Positions 26,316 through 34,615 of a stretch of DNA of 64,000 nucleotides are shown here, one piece after another; positions within the stretch are counted from its first letter, which is position 1, and the number at the start of each line of letters is the position of its first letter. Source of the stretch: Bacillus sp. V5-8f. GTDB lineage: Bacteria > Bacillota > Bacilli > Bacillales > DSM-1321. The notes beneath the pieces were generated by a model. That model did no database searches. It saw only the letters and a list, made by a program, of their open reading frames with translations, and was not told the origin of the DNA. The stretch lies in assembly GCF_002863565.1 (NCBI RefSeq), contig NZ_PGUW01000005.1, forward strand, positions 186,001 through 250,000, read 5' to 3'. The position numbers were made by a program, and so were the translations under genes.

Positions 26316-27137
26316 TTAGTCCTCCTTCCAGCCGATGAAGCTCATCATTCGTCCCGTCTTCCCTTGATCTTTCCGGTGGGAGAAGAACTGGCTGCTGTTG
26401 CAGCTTGTACATAAACCTGTCACTTCAATCTGGCTTTTGGGCACGCCGGCTTTTTCCAAAACAGCCGCGTTCAGGGCTCTCAAGTTTAATTGATATTGGC
26501 CCTTACTTATTAAAGTATATGGCTTTTCGTCATTTTCTTCCAGCATATTTTTTACTAAACTGACAACTTTGTCGTCCACAACATAACAATCACCGCAAAT
26601 GGACGGGCCAATCACGGCATAAATCTCAGTGGACGAAATACCTTCAGCGTTCCATTTTTCGATCATTTTCTGCGCTATGCCATTAACTGTCCCTTTCCAA
26701 CCTGCATGAGCTGCCCCAATGTATCCCTTTTTCGGGGCAATAAAATACAATGGAACACAGTCAGCGAAACACAATGTAAGCAATATACCCTTTTCATTTG
26801 TGTACATTCCGTCAGTTGCTTTTATAGCGGATGGATAATCGCCTGAACCTCTTCCTTTTTCTTCCTGCCCTGCTTTAATAATATTCGTTTCATGTGTTTG
26901 TTCTGCACCGACCCACGTCTCAAGCGGGAAATGAAGTCCATCGGCAATGATCTTACGATTCTTCACCACATCTGCTGGGATATCACCGACATGGAAACCG
27001 GTATTTAATCGAGTAAATTCACCGCTGGAGCATCCTCCATTTTTTGTGGTAAATCCGGCAATCAGACCAGGCCAGGCTGATTGCCAGTTTTCTATTTCAT
27101 AATATTGCTCTTTCTTTAAGATAAATGTTTCTTTCAT
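26316..27137 (-). CDS. ylmD: Purine nucleoside phosphorylase / polyphenol oxidase family protein YlmD
   Basis: A 273-residue YfiH/LACC1-family protein. Members bind zinc through conserved His and Cys and have been shown to act on purine nucleosides; the earlier laccase label is less certain. The motifs CFADCVPLYF, AAHAGWKGT and VIGPSICGDCYVV hold the metal and active-site residues. It precedes ylmE closely, suggesting co-transcription. The physiological role in this cluster is unknown. Confidence 0.9.
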   Translation of the reverse strand: MKETFILKKEQYYEIENWQSAWPGLIAGFTTKNGGCSSGEFTRLNTGFHVGDIPADVVKNRKIIADGLHFPLETWVGAEQTHETNIIKAGQEEKGRGSGDYPSAIKATDGMYTNEKGILLTLCFADCVPLYFIAPKKGYIGAAHAGWKGTVNGIAQKMIEKWNAEGISSTEIYAVIGPSICGDCYVVDDKVVSLVKNMLEENDEKPYTLISKGQYQLNLRALNAAVLEKAGVPKSQIEVTGLCTSCNSSQFFSHRKDQGKTGRMMSFIGWKED

Positions 27138-27223
27138 TTTAAAAACCTCTGATTATTTTTTTATAGTGTACCACATTCATCCGGTCATTTTTAGGTAAAT
27201 CAACATGCAAGTACTAGTTTTGG

Positions 27224-27463
27224 TTAGATGTTGTTATAGTCAACCAGAATTACATCAGCTCCTATTTTCTTGATTTTTCGCCAAGGGATAATGATATCCT
27301 CCTCCCGCCCAAACAATCCCATCAGCTTTCCGCTGCCTGAAACAATTATCGCTTCAATTACTCCTGTTGTAATATTTATATCCAAATCCGATAAGTTGCC
27401 TAGTTTTTTTCCATCCGCAATATTCACGATATCCTTTACTTGAAACTCTGAGATTTTCACCAT
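27224..27463 (-). CDS. ymxH: PRC-barrel protein of the YlmC/YmxH family
   Basis: A 79-residue PRC-barrel domain protein (MVKISEFQVKDIVNIADGKKLGNLSD at the start, split here by the domain's first strand). PRC-barrels bind proteins or RNA; the family is found in endospore formers and I know of no settled function. It sits between sigG and ylmD. B. subtilis has ylmA between sigG and this gene; ylmA is missing here. The start follows GGGGGAT. Confidence 0.88.
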   Translation of the reverse strand: MVKISEFQVKDIVNIADGKKLGNLSDLDINITTGVIEAIIVSGSGKLMGLFGREEDIIIPWRKIKKIGADVILVDYNNI

Positions 27464-27561
27464 CGATCATCCCCCGCTGTTTTTTCTTACTATATATATG
27501 ATAATGTCTTTACAACCATGAGGAATATTAGCTAAGGCGGGGTGGAGGCGTACTGATTTAT

Positions 27562-27620
27562 AAAAAAAAGCCATCCCTATAATGGAACCGGGGCTTAGGC
27601 AGAATATGCCCGAACCCCGC
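27562..27620 (-). terminator. Terminator region after sigG
   Basis: On the minus strand an outer CGGGG/CCCCG pairing with inner GGC/GCC (27589-27619) is followed by a second arm, AGCC to GGCT, that ends in eight T (27563-27569). Either hairpin would place sigG transcripts' 3' end here, separating sigG from ymxH. Confidence 0.7.
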
Positions 27621-27643
27621 AATTCTCATTTTAGGTAACAGCT

Positions 27644-28423
27644 TTAATGTTGGATATTTTTATTCATTTGTCGGATTGCCGCTTTTTCGAGCCGTGATAC
27701 TTGAGCTTGGGAAATGCCGATTTCTTCTGCCACTTCCATTTGTGTTTTTCCCTGGAAGAATCTTTTCCGCAGGATCATCTTTTCCCGTTCATTCAACCTT
27801 CTCATACCTTCATTGAGGGCAATTTCATCGATCCATTGGCTGTCGCGATTTTTCTCATCACTTAATTGGTCTAAAACATAAATCGGGTCGCCGCCATCAT
27901 TATAGATCGGCTCAAACAATGAGACTGGATCCTGAATGGCATCCAGAGCAAAAACAATTTCTTCATGTGAAACATCCAATACTTTTGCAATTTCTTCCGC
28001 GGTCGGTTCTCTTGAAGTCTGACTCATAAGTCTTTCCTTAACCTGCAATGCCTTATAGGCAATATCCCGTAAAGACCGGGAAACTCTTATCGGGTTATTG
28101 TCACGCAAATATCTTCTTATTTCGCCAATAATCATCGGTACAGCATATGTAGAAAATTTTACATTTTGGCCTAAATCAAAATTATCGATGGATTTCATTA
28201 AGCCAATGCAGCCAACCTGAAACAGGTCATCCACATATTCGCCCCGGTTATTAAAGCGCTGGATTACGCTTAACACAAGCCTTAAATTCCCGTTTACCAG
28301 CTTTTCTCTTGCTGAGATATCGCCTTCCTGCATTTCTTTAAAGAGTTTTCTCATTTCGTCATTTTTCAAAACCGGTAATTTTGATGTATCAACACCGCAA
28401 ATTTCAACTTTGTTTCGAGACAA
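27644..28423 (-). CDS. sigG: Sporulation sigma factor sigma-G
   Basis: Late forespore-specific sigma factor. The 259-residue protein begins MSRNKVEICGVDTSKLPVL, the sigma-G hallmark that includes the region contacted by SpoIIAB, and carries region 2 (FQVGCIGLMKSIDNFD), region 3 and a C-terminal helix-turn-helix (MEVAEEIGISQAQVSRLEK). The initiation codon is TTG, with GAGGAGGG upstream. Between sigE and sigG lies a sigma-F-type promoter and a hairpin close to the Shine-Dalgarno, consistent with forespore-limited expression. Confidence 0.97.
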   Translation of the reverse strand: MSRNKVEICGVDTSKLPVLKNDEMRKLFKEMQEGDISAREKLVNGNLRLVLSVIQRFNNRGEYVDDLFQVGCIGLMKSIDNFDLGQNVKFSTYAVPMIIGEIRRYLRDNNPIRVSRSLRDIAYKALQVKERLMSQTSREPTAEEIAKVLDVSHEEIVFALDAIQDPVSLFEPIYNDGGDPIYVLDQLSDEKNRDSQWIDEIALNEGMRRLNEREKMILRKRFFQGKTQMEVAEEIGISQAQVSRLEKAAIRQMNKNIQH

Positions 28424-28459
28424 AATATTCCCTCCTCACAGGAGCTGCTGTACAAAAGA

Positions 28460-28489
28460 CAGTATCTCCCCGGGAAGGAACAAATATGC
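28460..28489 (-). promoter_or_regulatory. Sigma-F-type promoter of sigG
   Basis: The minus strand has GCATA (28489-28485), a 15-base spacer and GGAGATACTG (28469-28460). These fit the B. subtilis sigma-F consensus GYWTA-N15-GGNRANAHTR at every position. The element lies 37 bases before the sigG start, where spoIIIG is controlled in B. subtilis. The same bases also form the 5' half of a hairpin (GGAG/CTCC and CTGT/ACAG) that ends just before the Shine-Dalgarno. Confidence 0.82.
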
Positions 28490-28617
28490 ACCTCGCACGG
28501 CGCCATAATTTTAGTCCACCGCAGCAAGTCGGTTCATGTGCTGATTTGATTTAGTTTTTCAATCCAAAAAAAGTTTTTTCTGAAAAGTGAAGTAATTATT
28601 ATATTCTTGGGTTTTTC

Positions 28618-29337
28618 TTATACCATTTTATTAAATTCTTTTCTAAGTCTTTTGATAATTCTTTTTTCAAGACGGGAAATATAGGATTGGGAAATGCCGA
28701 GCATATCCGCTACATCCTTCTGTGTCTTTTCTTCTCCCCCGGTAAGGCCGAATCTTAATTCCATGATTTGCTTTTCACGGTCCGTCAACTGGGTGAGAGC
28801 CTTTGAAAGGAGCTTCCGGTCCACATTTGCCTCGAGGTCCTTTGTGATAATGTCTTCTTCGGTTCCGAGCACATCGGATAGAAGCAGTTCATTTCCATCC
28901 CAATCGATGTTTAGAGGCTCATCGAAAGAAACCTCTGAGCGAATTTTGTTGTTCCGGCGCAGATACATCAGGATTTCATTTTCAATACATCTGGATGCAT
29001 ATGTAGCAAGCTTGATTTTCTTCTCAGGATTAAAGGTATTCACCGCTTTTATCAACCCTATTGTTCCGATGCTGATTAAATCCTCGATATTGATTCCGGT
29101 ATTTTCAAATTTCCTTGCGATATAAACGACGAGCCGGAGATTTCTTTCAATCAAGATCGAACGTGCGGCTTCATCACCCTTGGGCAGCTTGCCGATCAGC
29201 AACTCTTCTTCATCCTTGGATAGCGGCGGCGGAAGGGCTTCACTGCCTCCTATATAGTAAACTTCATCCGTTTTCAATCCTAACTTAATCAACAATTTGT
29301 ACCAGTAATATGTGAATCGGAATACTAATTTTTTCAT
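28618..29337 (-). CDS. sigE: Sporulation sigma factor sigma-E (pro-sigma-E)
   Basis: Early mother-cell sigma factor, made as an inactive precursor. The 239-residue protein starts with a hydrophobic/basic pro-segment (first ~28 residues, [20 protein letters not shown]) that tethers it to the membrane until SpoIIGA processing. Region 2 ([20 protein letters not shown]) and a C-terminal helix-turn-helix ([19 protein letters not shown]) follow. It lies directly after spoIIGA, 55 bases apart, forming the spoIIG operon. Confidence 0.97.
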   Translation of the reverse strand: MKKLVFRFTYYWYKLLIKLGLKTDEVYYIGGSEALPPPLSKDEEELLIGKLPKGDEAARSILIERNLRLVVYIARKFENTGINIEDLISIGTIGLIKAVNTFNPEKKIKLATYASRCIENEILMYLRRNNKIRSEVSFDEPLNIDWDGNELLLSDVLGTEEDIITKDLEANVDRKLLSKALTQLTDREKQIMELRFGLTGGEEKTQKDVADMLGISQSYISRLEKRIIKRLRKEFNKMV

Positions 29338-29392
29338 GAGTATTCTCCCTTCTATTTTTCTGAATACGGAGTATAGATTAGTAATGCTTTAT

Positions 29393-30319
29393 TCACGAAG
29401 CACTCTCCCGCATGGTGCCAGTTAACATTTTCGGATGGACAATACAAGCGTATGTCCCTTCTGAAGACAGTTTTTGTACCGTAAACGAGATCAGTCCGCT
29501 GTGAACTTCAAACATATTGCCGTCATGGTAAATCCTTATCCAATCAGGCTTAATGGCGGTCAGTAGCTGATGATCGTTTCCGACTACTTTTGCAGGTACA
29601 ATCCGCATTCTATTCGACCAGCTGTACTGGAAGGATTCCTGTTCTAATATAGAAGCTGGATTCCCGATTAAGCCAAGTACATCTTCCGGGATTGAATCCT
29701 TGTTAATTCCTTCTATCGATACAATCATTACAGGTGCTCTGCTTATTGGGTCATAAAGCTGGTTACCGCTGTCAACCAATCCATCCAAACTGCATTCAAA
29801 ATCATCAATTTTGATAGATACCTTTGCTAGTTGCTCAAAAGCAATCTTTGCCATTTCTATACCAGCAAAGGCTCTTTTCGAGAATTGCCATGCCAGCGGA
29901 AATCCGATCATGACAAATGTCCAGCTTACCGGGTCTCCATACCGGTTTATGCCTGCAGCCATCCCTGGATGAAGCGAGTGGATATTGAATTGGAATAAAT
30001 AATGGAGCCCTAGCAAAATGCCTCCAGATAAAAAAGTTATCAAATACAGAGATGCGAGGTTTTTTAAAAACACTTTCATTCTGATAAAACCAAAGGCAAC
30101 AGCTACCATAAATAAGGAAATAAGAAGTTTCGTAATCACATTGTCTGCAAGAAAGGAATATGGAGTAAAAGCAAACAGGATAATGGAGGAGCCCACCAGC
30201 CCACCCAAAACAATCCGCCATGCTTTAGTCCTTTTCTTCAATAAGATTGCGGTCCAATACAAGAGGAGGCAGTCAAATAACCAATTTAACAGCCAGATTA
30301 CATCTAAATATAACGTCAA
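29393..30319 (-). CDS. spoIIGA: Sporulation sigma-E processing peptidase SpoIIGA
   Basis: Membrane aspartyl protease that cleaves pro-sigma-E after the forespore signal protein SpoIIR is received. I start it at TTG (reads TLYLDVIWLLNWLFD, 308 residues), because AGGAGG lies 7 bases upstream and this aligns with the B. subtilis start; an ATG 26 codons earlier is not family-like. Five hydrophobic segments fill the first ~150 residues; the protease half holds the catalytic motif DSGNQ near residue 183. The spoIIG promoter lies upstream. Confidence 0.94.
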   Translation of the reverse strand: MTLYLDVIWLLNWLFDCLLLYWTAILLKKRTKAWRIVLGGLVGSSIILFAFTPYSFLADNVITKLLISLFMVAVAFGFIRMKVFLKNLASLYLITFLSGGILLGLHYLFQFNIHSLHPGMAAGINRYGDPVSWTFVMIGFPLAWQFSKRAFAGIEMAKIAFEQLAKVSIKIDDFECSLDGLVDSGNQLYDPISRAPVMIVSIEGINKDSIPEDVLGLIGNPASILEQESFQYSWSNRMRIVPAKVVGNDHQLLTAIKPDWIRIYHDGNMFEVHSGLISFTVQKLSSEGTYACIVHPKMLTGTMRESAS

Positions 30320-30363
30320 GCACTCCCCTCCTAGAGACTCGTCAATTCTTCTATGTTTCCAAA

Positions 30364-30397
30364 AGTATAACGTACATCCTTCCTTGAAGTGTGTCAC
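30364..30397 (-). promoter_or_regulatory. spoIIG promoter with 22-base spacer
   Basis: On the minus strand GTGACA (30397-30392) and TATACT (30369-30364) are separated by exactly 22 bases. The B. subtilis spoIIG promoter is known for the same unusual spacing and is activated by Spo0A~P with sigma-A. An adjacent TGTACAAAA (about 30407-30399) loosely resembles an 0A box. It lies 44 bases before the spoIIGA start. Confidence 0.68.
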
Positions 30398-30417
30398 TTT
30401 TTGTACAGGAAACCTGA

Positions 30418-30594
30418 GAGTTTTTTAGTGAATTGTTCGTATTTTGTAGAAATATCTTTATAGGAAAAGTTATATTCAGGCGGGATATTGGTTATGACTG
30501 CTTATTCATTGATGATAAATTTGTCAGTGAAAAAAATGGAAAGGAATATAATTTTAAAGATGGTGTATATGCACCTAAAAGCAACGTAGATTAG
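30418..30594 (+). pseudogene. Short coding-like remnant between spoIIGA and ftsZ
   Basis: An open plus-strand frame of 58 codons with no clear start or Shine-Dalgarno. Its last 39 codons read like ordinary protein, for example FRRDIGYDCLFIDDKFVSE and GKEYNFKDGVYAPKSNVD before the stop. It is opposite in strand to both neighbours, and the bpr/bpf genes that stand here in B. subtilis are absent. I do not recognise a family. It may be the tail of a decayed gene or simply a chance frame. The remainder of the gap (30595-30673) shows nothing else. Confidence 0.25.
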
Positions 30595-30673
30595 TTTAGG
30601 ACGGACAGGAGGCTAGAACCCCTAATCAGTGCTGAGCTTTATACAGAAAAGGAAAGTTAATATTTTCGCTTAT

Positions 30674-30700
30674 GAAAAAAAACTGCCCATGAAGGACAGC
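30674..30700 (-). terminator. Terminator after ftsZ
   Basis: A 6-bp stem CTGTCC/GGGCAG with a 5-base loop, followed by eight T on the minus strand, about 17 bases beyond the ftsZ stop. Confidence 0.72.
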
Positions 30701-30716
30701 TTTCATTATTGGAGGT

Positions 30717-31868
30717 TTATCGACGTCTGTTCCGGTTGCGTAAGAATGCCGGAATGTCTAGGGCGTCATCAGCCTGGCTTCCTGCATTACTGCTGCCCCT
30801 GACAGGCTCATTGTTGATATCTTCGCGCTTTGCTTCCCGTTTTACCGGTTGTGCCTGCGGCTGCGGTCTTGACTGGCCGAATGACGGACGGCTTGTTTGC
30901 CGCGGCTGAATTTCTGTTTCATTAAAGCCGGTAGCAATCACAGTTACGACAATTTCATCCTTTAGGTTTTCATTGATAACAGATCCAAAAATCATGTTTA
31001 CATCCTGGTCAGAGGCAGTCGCTACAATATCAGCTGCTTCTTGGACCTCAAAGAGGCTAAGGTTCGTGCCTCCTGTAATATTCATCAGTACGCCTTGTGC
31101 TCCATCAATGGATGTTTCCAAGAGCGGGCTTGATATGGCTTTTTTCGCCGCTTCTGCTGCACGGTTTTCACCTGAGGAAATACCAATGCCCATTAAAGCA
31201 GATCCTTTGTTGGACATAATCGTTTTCACGTCGGCAAAGTCAAGATTGATTAATCCAGGTACAGCGATCAAATCTGAAATCCCCTGTACACCCTGGCGAA
31301 GAACATTATCCGCTTCACGGAATGCTTCAAGCATCGGCGTGCTTTTGTCCACTATTTCAAGAAGGCGGTCATTAGGAATGACGATCAACGTATCAACGGC
31401 TTCCTTCATGGAAGAAATGCCCCCCTGTGCCTGGGTAGCACGCTTGCGTCCTTCAAATGTGAAGGGGCGGGTTACAACGCCCACTGTCAACGCTCCTAAA
31501 TCCTTCGCAATTTGTGCGATAACTGGCGCCGCACCAGTTCCCGTACCGCCGCCCATTCCGGCAGTAACGAAGACCATATCTGCGCCGCGAAGCGCTTCCT
31601 CGATTTGTTCCTTGCTTTCTTCCGCGGCCTTTTTTCCTACTTCCGGATTGGCTCCAGCTCCGAGCCCGCGAGTTAGCTTGCCGCCTATCTGCATTTTTAT
31701 TTCAGCTTTTGATAGATTAAGGGCCTGGGCATCGGTATTAACCGAAATGAATTCAACACCCTGGACGCCATGCTCAATCATGCGATTTACGGCATTGTTT
31801 CCACCGCCGCCTACGCCAATGACTTTTATTGTAGCTAATTGATCTAAATTAGAATCAAACTCTAACAT
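30717..31868 (-). CDS. ftsZ: Cell division protein FtsZ
   Basis: Tubulin-like GTPase that forms the Z-ring. The 383-residue protein has the GTP-binding tubulin signature GGGTGTG at 106-112, a T7 loop ([11 protein letters not shown]), and a variable linker (about 317-365) ending in the conserved C-terminal peptide [10 protein letters not shown] that binds FtsA and SepF. It follows ftsA by 40 bases and ends at its own terminator. Confidence 0.98.
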   Translation of the reverse strand: MLEFDSNLDQLATIKVIGVGGGGNNAVNRMIEHGVQGVEFISVNTDAQALNLSKAEIKMQIGGKLTRGLGAGANPEVGKKAAEESKEQIEEALRGADMVFVTAGMGGGTGTGAAPVIAQIAKDLGALTVGVVTRPFTFEGRKRATQAQGGISSMKEAVDTLIVIPNDRLLEIVDKSTPMLEAFREADNVLRQGVQGISDLIAVPGLINLDFADVKTIMSNKGSALMGIGISSGENRAAEAAKKAISSPLLETSIDGAQGVLMNITGGTNLSLFEVQEAADIVATASDQDVNMIFGSVINENLKDEIVVTVIATGFNETEIQPRQTSRPSFGQSRPQPQAQPVKREAKREDINNEPVRGSSNAGSQADDALDIPAFLRNRNRRR

Positions 31869-31908
31869 TACAATCCTCCTAAATTAACGAATTCCTGGCA
31901 GTGCATGC

Positions 31909-33201
31909 TCACTCAAAAAAATAGCCGATGATCTTCTTGAATTTAGACTCGCCTTTTTCGGTCTGTTTTTTTTCAGGACGTTCCTTTGGCTGAGGAGCAG
32001 GCTTTACGTTTCTCGATTCATTTTTTTCAAGTGAAGCATTTGGTGCAGCAGCTTCCGCAATGTTTTTATTCATACGGCCCTTTTTACAGGCATGCTTAAT
32101 CAGCCCTACTGCAGTTGTATATTGCGGTTCGCGTACTCCGATATAATTAGGCTCGGCAGTCCGCACGCGATTTTGGAGTACATATTGTGAAAGCTCAAGC
32201 ACGCCAGGCATCTTTACAACTCCACCGGTAAGCACAAAGCCGCTTGGTACGTCTTGGTAGCCCAACCTTGCAAGCTCATCCAGGATTATTTCAAAGATTT
32301 CCGTCATGCGGGCCTCGATGATTTCCGCAATCACTAACTGATTGCAGGGCTGCTGCTGGTCGCTGCCGATGATCGGGATATTGAACACATCATCTTCACG
32401 GGCATCATCATAAAAGGCTTGTCCATGCTTAAGTTTTATCTTTTCTGCATCTTCCATTGTCGTCCGCAGAACAATCGACAAGTCCTTCGTGATTGTATCA
32501 CCGCCAATCGGGATGACGGTCGTATATTTCAAGTGCCCTTCCTCGAAAATCGCAAGAGTGGTAGATCCACCGCCAATGTCAACAAGAGCCACTCCCAGTT
32601 CTTTTTCATCCTTTGAAAGAACAAGGGAACCTGCTGCCAAAGGCTGCAATGCTATGTCAGTAATCTCAAGGCCTGCCCTTTCCACACAGCGTAGGGTATT
32701 ATGTAATAATGTCCGAAGACCGGTAATCAAAATGCCCCTCATTTCGAGCCGGACGCCAATCATGCCCCTGGGGTCGCTAATCTCGTCCAATTCATCCACT
32801 TTATAATGGATCGGCAAGATATCGATAATCTCCCTGTCTGAAGGAATCGTAATTAATTCCGCAGCTTCCCTTACCCGCTGTACATCGTGTTCCGTTATCT
32901 CCTTGTTCTCGCTTGACACGGCGACTACACCATGGCATGGCTGCAGCATCACGTGGCTACCGCTTATGCCTACAACTACTTTTTTAATATCAATTCCAAC
33001 CATTCTTTCAGCCTGTTCTACTGCCCTTTGGATGGAATGGACCGTTTCATCTATTCCGATGATCGAACCCTTTTTCAACCCTTCGGATTTTACATTTCCT
33101 ACGCCAATGATGTTTAGTGTGTCATTGACCATTTCCCCAATGATTACTTTTACACTGGATGTACCGATGTCAAGACTTACGTATATTTCATTGCTGCTCA
33201 T
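31909..33201 (-). CDS. ftsA: Cell division protein FtsA
   Basis: Actin-fold ATPase that ties FtsZ to the membrane. The 430-residue protein starts SSNEIYVSLDIGTSSVKV (phosphate-1 motif), has LVDIGGGSTTLAIF (phosphate-2) and ends with a charged linker and the amphipathic tail KFKKIIGYFFE, the membrane-targeting helix. AAGGAGGTG precedes the ATG. A sigma-A promoter lies upstream, so ftsA-ftsZ are likely transcribed together. Confidence 0.97.
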   Translation of the reverse strand: MSSNEIYVSLDIGTSSVKVIIGEMVNDTLNIIGVGNVKSEGLKKGSIIGIDETVHSIQRAVEQAERMVGIDIKKVVVGISGSHVMLQPCHGVVAVSSENKEITEHDVQRVREAAELITIPSDREIIDILPIHYKVDELDEISDPRGMIGVRLEMRGILITGLRTLLHNTLRCVERAGLEITDIALQPLAAGSLVLSKDEKELGVALVDIGGGSTTLAIFEEGHLKYTTVIPIGGDTITKDLSIVLRTTMEDAEKIKLKHGQAFYDDAREDDVFNIPIIGSDQQQPCNQLVIAEIIEARMTEIFEIILDELARLGYQDVPSGFVLTGGVVKMPGVLELSQYVLQNRVRTAEPNYIGVREPQYTTAVGLIKHACKKGRMNKNIAEAAAPNASLEKNESRNVKPAPQPKERPEKKQTEKGESKFKKIIGYFFE

Positions 33202-33274
33202 TCCATGGCACCTCCTTTTAATATAGAAACCTATTATTTTCGAACAACAAATTTATATTTTGAATAAATCTCAT

Positions 33275-33303
33275 ATTATATAGAATAGTATACACGCATA
33301 CAA
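33275..33303 (-). promoter_or_regulatory. Sigma-A promoter upstream of ftsA
   Basis: TTGTAT (33303-33298) and TATAAT (33280-33275) are spaced by 17 bases on the minus strand, 74 bases before the ftsA start. B. subtilis ftsA has three promoters, one sigma-H dependent; I did not find a convincing sigma-H site here. Confidence 0.65.
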
Positions 33304-33438
33304 ATTACTACTGGAAATGCATGAACCCGCATGCGATTTGTAATGCTTTTTCCAAAAAGGAAAATGTTAATCGTAATCAGTAAAAAATGGAGCTTTTATC
33401 CTTTTACTATTCGTTCATCATCCGTAGTTTCCCTTTAA

Positions 33439-33597
33439 AAAGCGTTAATTTTTCTGGGATCCTACCTGTTTAATCGGGCATGGGATAACAACATAAACCT
33501 TATTGCAGCAGGCATGTCAAAAGAAACGGCCTGCTACAAATGGCAAACTTCGGCTAAGTACAAGTCTACACCAAGATGTACGCCTAAGAAAAGCTAA
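33439..33597 (+). other. Coding-like open stretch in the ftsA-divIB gap (27-residue ORF at its end)
   Basis: The 452-base gap 33202-33653 replaces ylxW, ylxX and sbp of B. subtilis. Inside it, one plus-strand frame is open for 52 codons (33439-33597); it contains FLGSYLFNRAWDNNINLIAAG followed by an internal ATG at 33514 that would encode a basic 27-residue peptide, MSKETACYKWQTS at its start and ending TPRCTPKKS, with two cysteines. No good Shine-Dalgarno precedes the ATG, and AGCAGGC/GCCTGCT (33507-33513, 33529-33535) forms a hairpin over it. I recognise no family. The rest of the gap shows only the ftsA promoter. Confidence 0.25.
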
Positions 33598-33653
33598 AGT
33601 TGCAGCACGGACAATATTGAAGCTACCATGCTAAATACCTAGAAAGCCCCGCA

Positions 33654-34451
33654 TTAATCGTTCCTTGCTTCTGTTTTGCTGTCCTGTTGTTCCTTAGGAG
33701 CTGACTGGTCAAACGCTTTAAAATAAGAACCAACTTCAAGGTCGATGACACCTTTTACATTTGGGTCTAATTGGCTGATGATCGATGGATAATGTACTAG
33801 TTTCTCTGATAGGGTCCGGCTTGTCGCACTCACCTCAAAGCCGTCGTTCATGTACATCGTAATATGGTAGATGTCCGTTTTTGTTGAATCTTCATGAATC
33901 TCGGAAATTGAATTCAATATCTCCTGAGGAAGCTTTTCAAGCTCCGAAAGCAGCTGTTTTAACCTTATGCCTTCCCCGAAACCGACAAGAACAGGTGCAT
34001 AAACCGGAATGTTCCCTTTTGGAATCGGCGCTAAAATTTCCCCGTTTTCCAGAATGGGCAGGAACCGTCCCTCTTTTGCCAGGTAGGCCATTCGGTTTCT
34101 TTCATTGACTTTTATGATGACGGAATTCGGGATTTTGGCCCTGATTTCCACAGTTTCAATTTCAGGATTTGATTTTATCTTTTCTATGCTTTGCTTTTTA
34201 TTCATTTTCCAGATGCTCGTATCGCTTGTCAATCCGCTAAGCCGGACTACTTCCTCTTGTGAAAGATACCGGTTGCCTTGTACAGTGATTGAACGGATAT
34301 GGCTAAGTGGAGAGAGAAAATACATAACGGAAGCAATCAGCACGAAGAATATGGAAAGCAAGATAACCAACCGCCTGTTTGCTTTCCTTTTTCTCAATTG
34401 TTTTAGCTTGGGGATGCGATCTTCAATGGAAACCACTTTCCCTTTCTCCAT
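33654..34451 (-). CDS. divIB: Cell division protein DivIB (FtsQ)
   Basis: Bitopic divisome protein that interacts with FtsL and DivIC and supports septal wall synthesis. I start it at MEKGKVVSIEDRIPKLKQ (265 residues), with AGAGGTGA upstream; this matches the B. subtilis length of 263. A basic cytoplasmic stretch (1-30) precedes one membrane helix (about 32-54), then a POTRA domain (SHIRSITVQGNRYLSQEE) and beta domain. It follows murB by 164 bases. Confidence 0.94.
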   Translation of the reverse strand: MEKGKVVSIEDRIPKLKQLRKRKANRRLVILLSIFFVLIASVMYFLSPLSHIRSITVQGNRYLSQEEVVRLSGLTSDTSIWKMNKKQSIEKIKSNPEIETVEIRAKIPNSVIIKVNERNRMAYLAKEGRFLPILENGEILAPIPKGNIPVYAPVLVGFGEGIRLKQLLSELEKLPQEILNSISEIHEDSTKTDIYHITMYMNDGFEVSATSRTLSEKLVHYPSIISQLDPNVKGVIDLEVGSYFKAFDQSAPKEQQDSKTEARND

Positions 34452-34615
34452 CCTCGAGTTCACCTCTTTCCACGAGAAAAAAGTGGATAGATCTTTTATA
34501 ACCTGCTGTTTGCCATTGTAATGACCAGGGCAAAATACAGAGCCGCTTTGACTTGCAGTCAAGCTATACCAGGTTATTATTATACCACAGTATTTGGATG
34601 TGAAAGTGCGGTTAT

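Noticed and set aside
33304-33400. Possible sigma-H promoter for ftsA (AAAGGATAA near 33396)
   Set aside because: No GAAT-type -10 at the right distance; the sigma-A pair at 33275-33303 is better supported.
34452-34562. 37-codon upstream extension of divIB
   Set aside because: Not family-like; AGAGGTGA precedes MEKGKVV and the resulting length fits DivIB.
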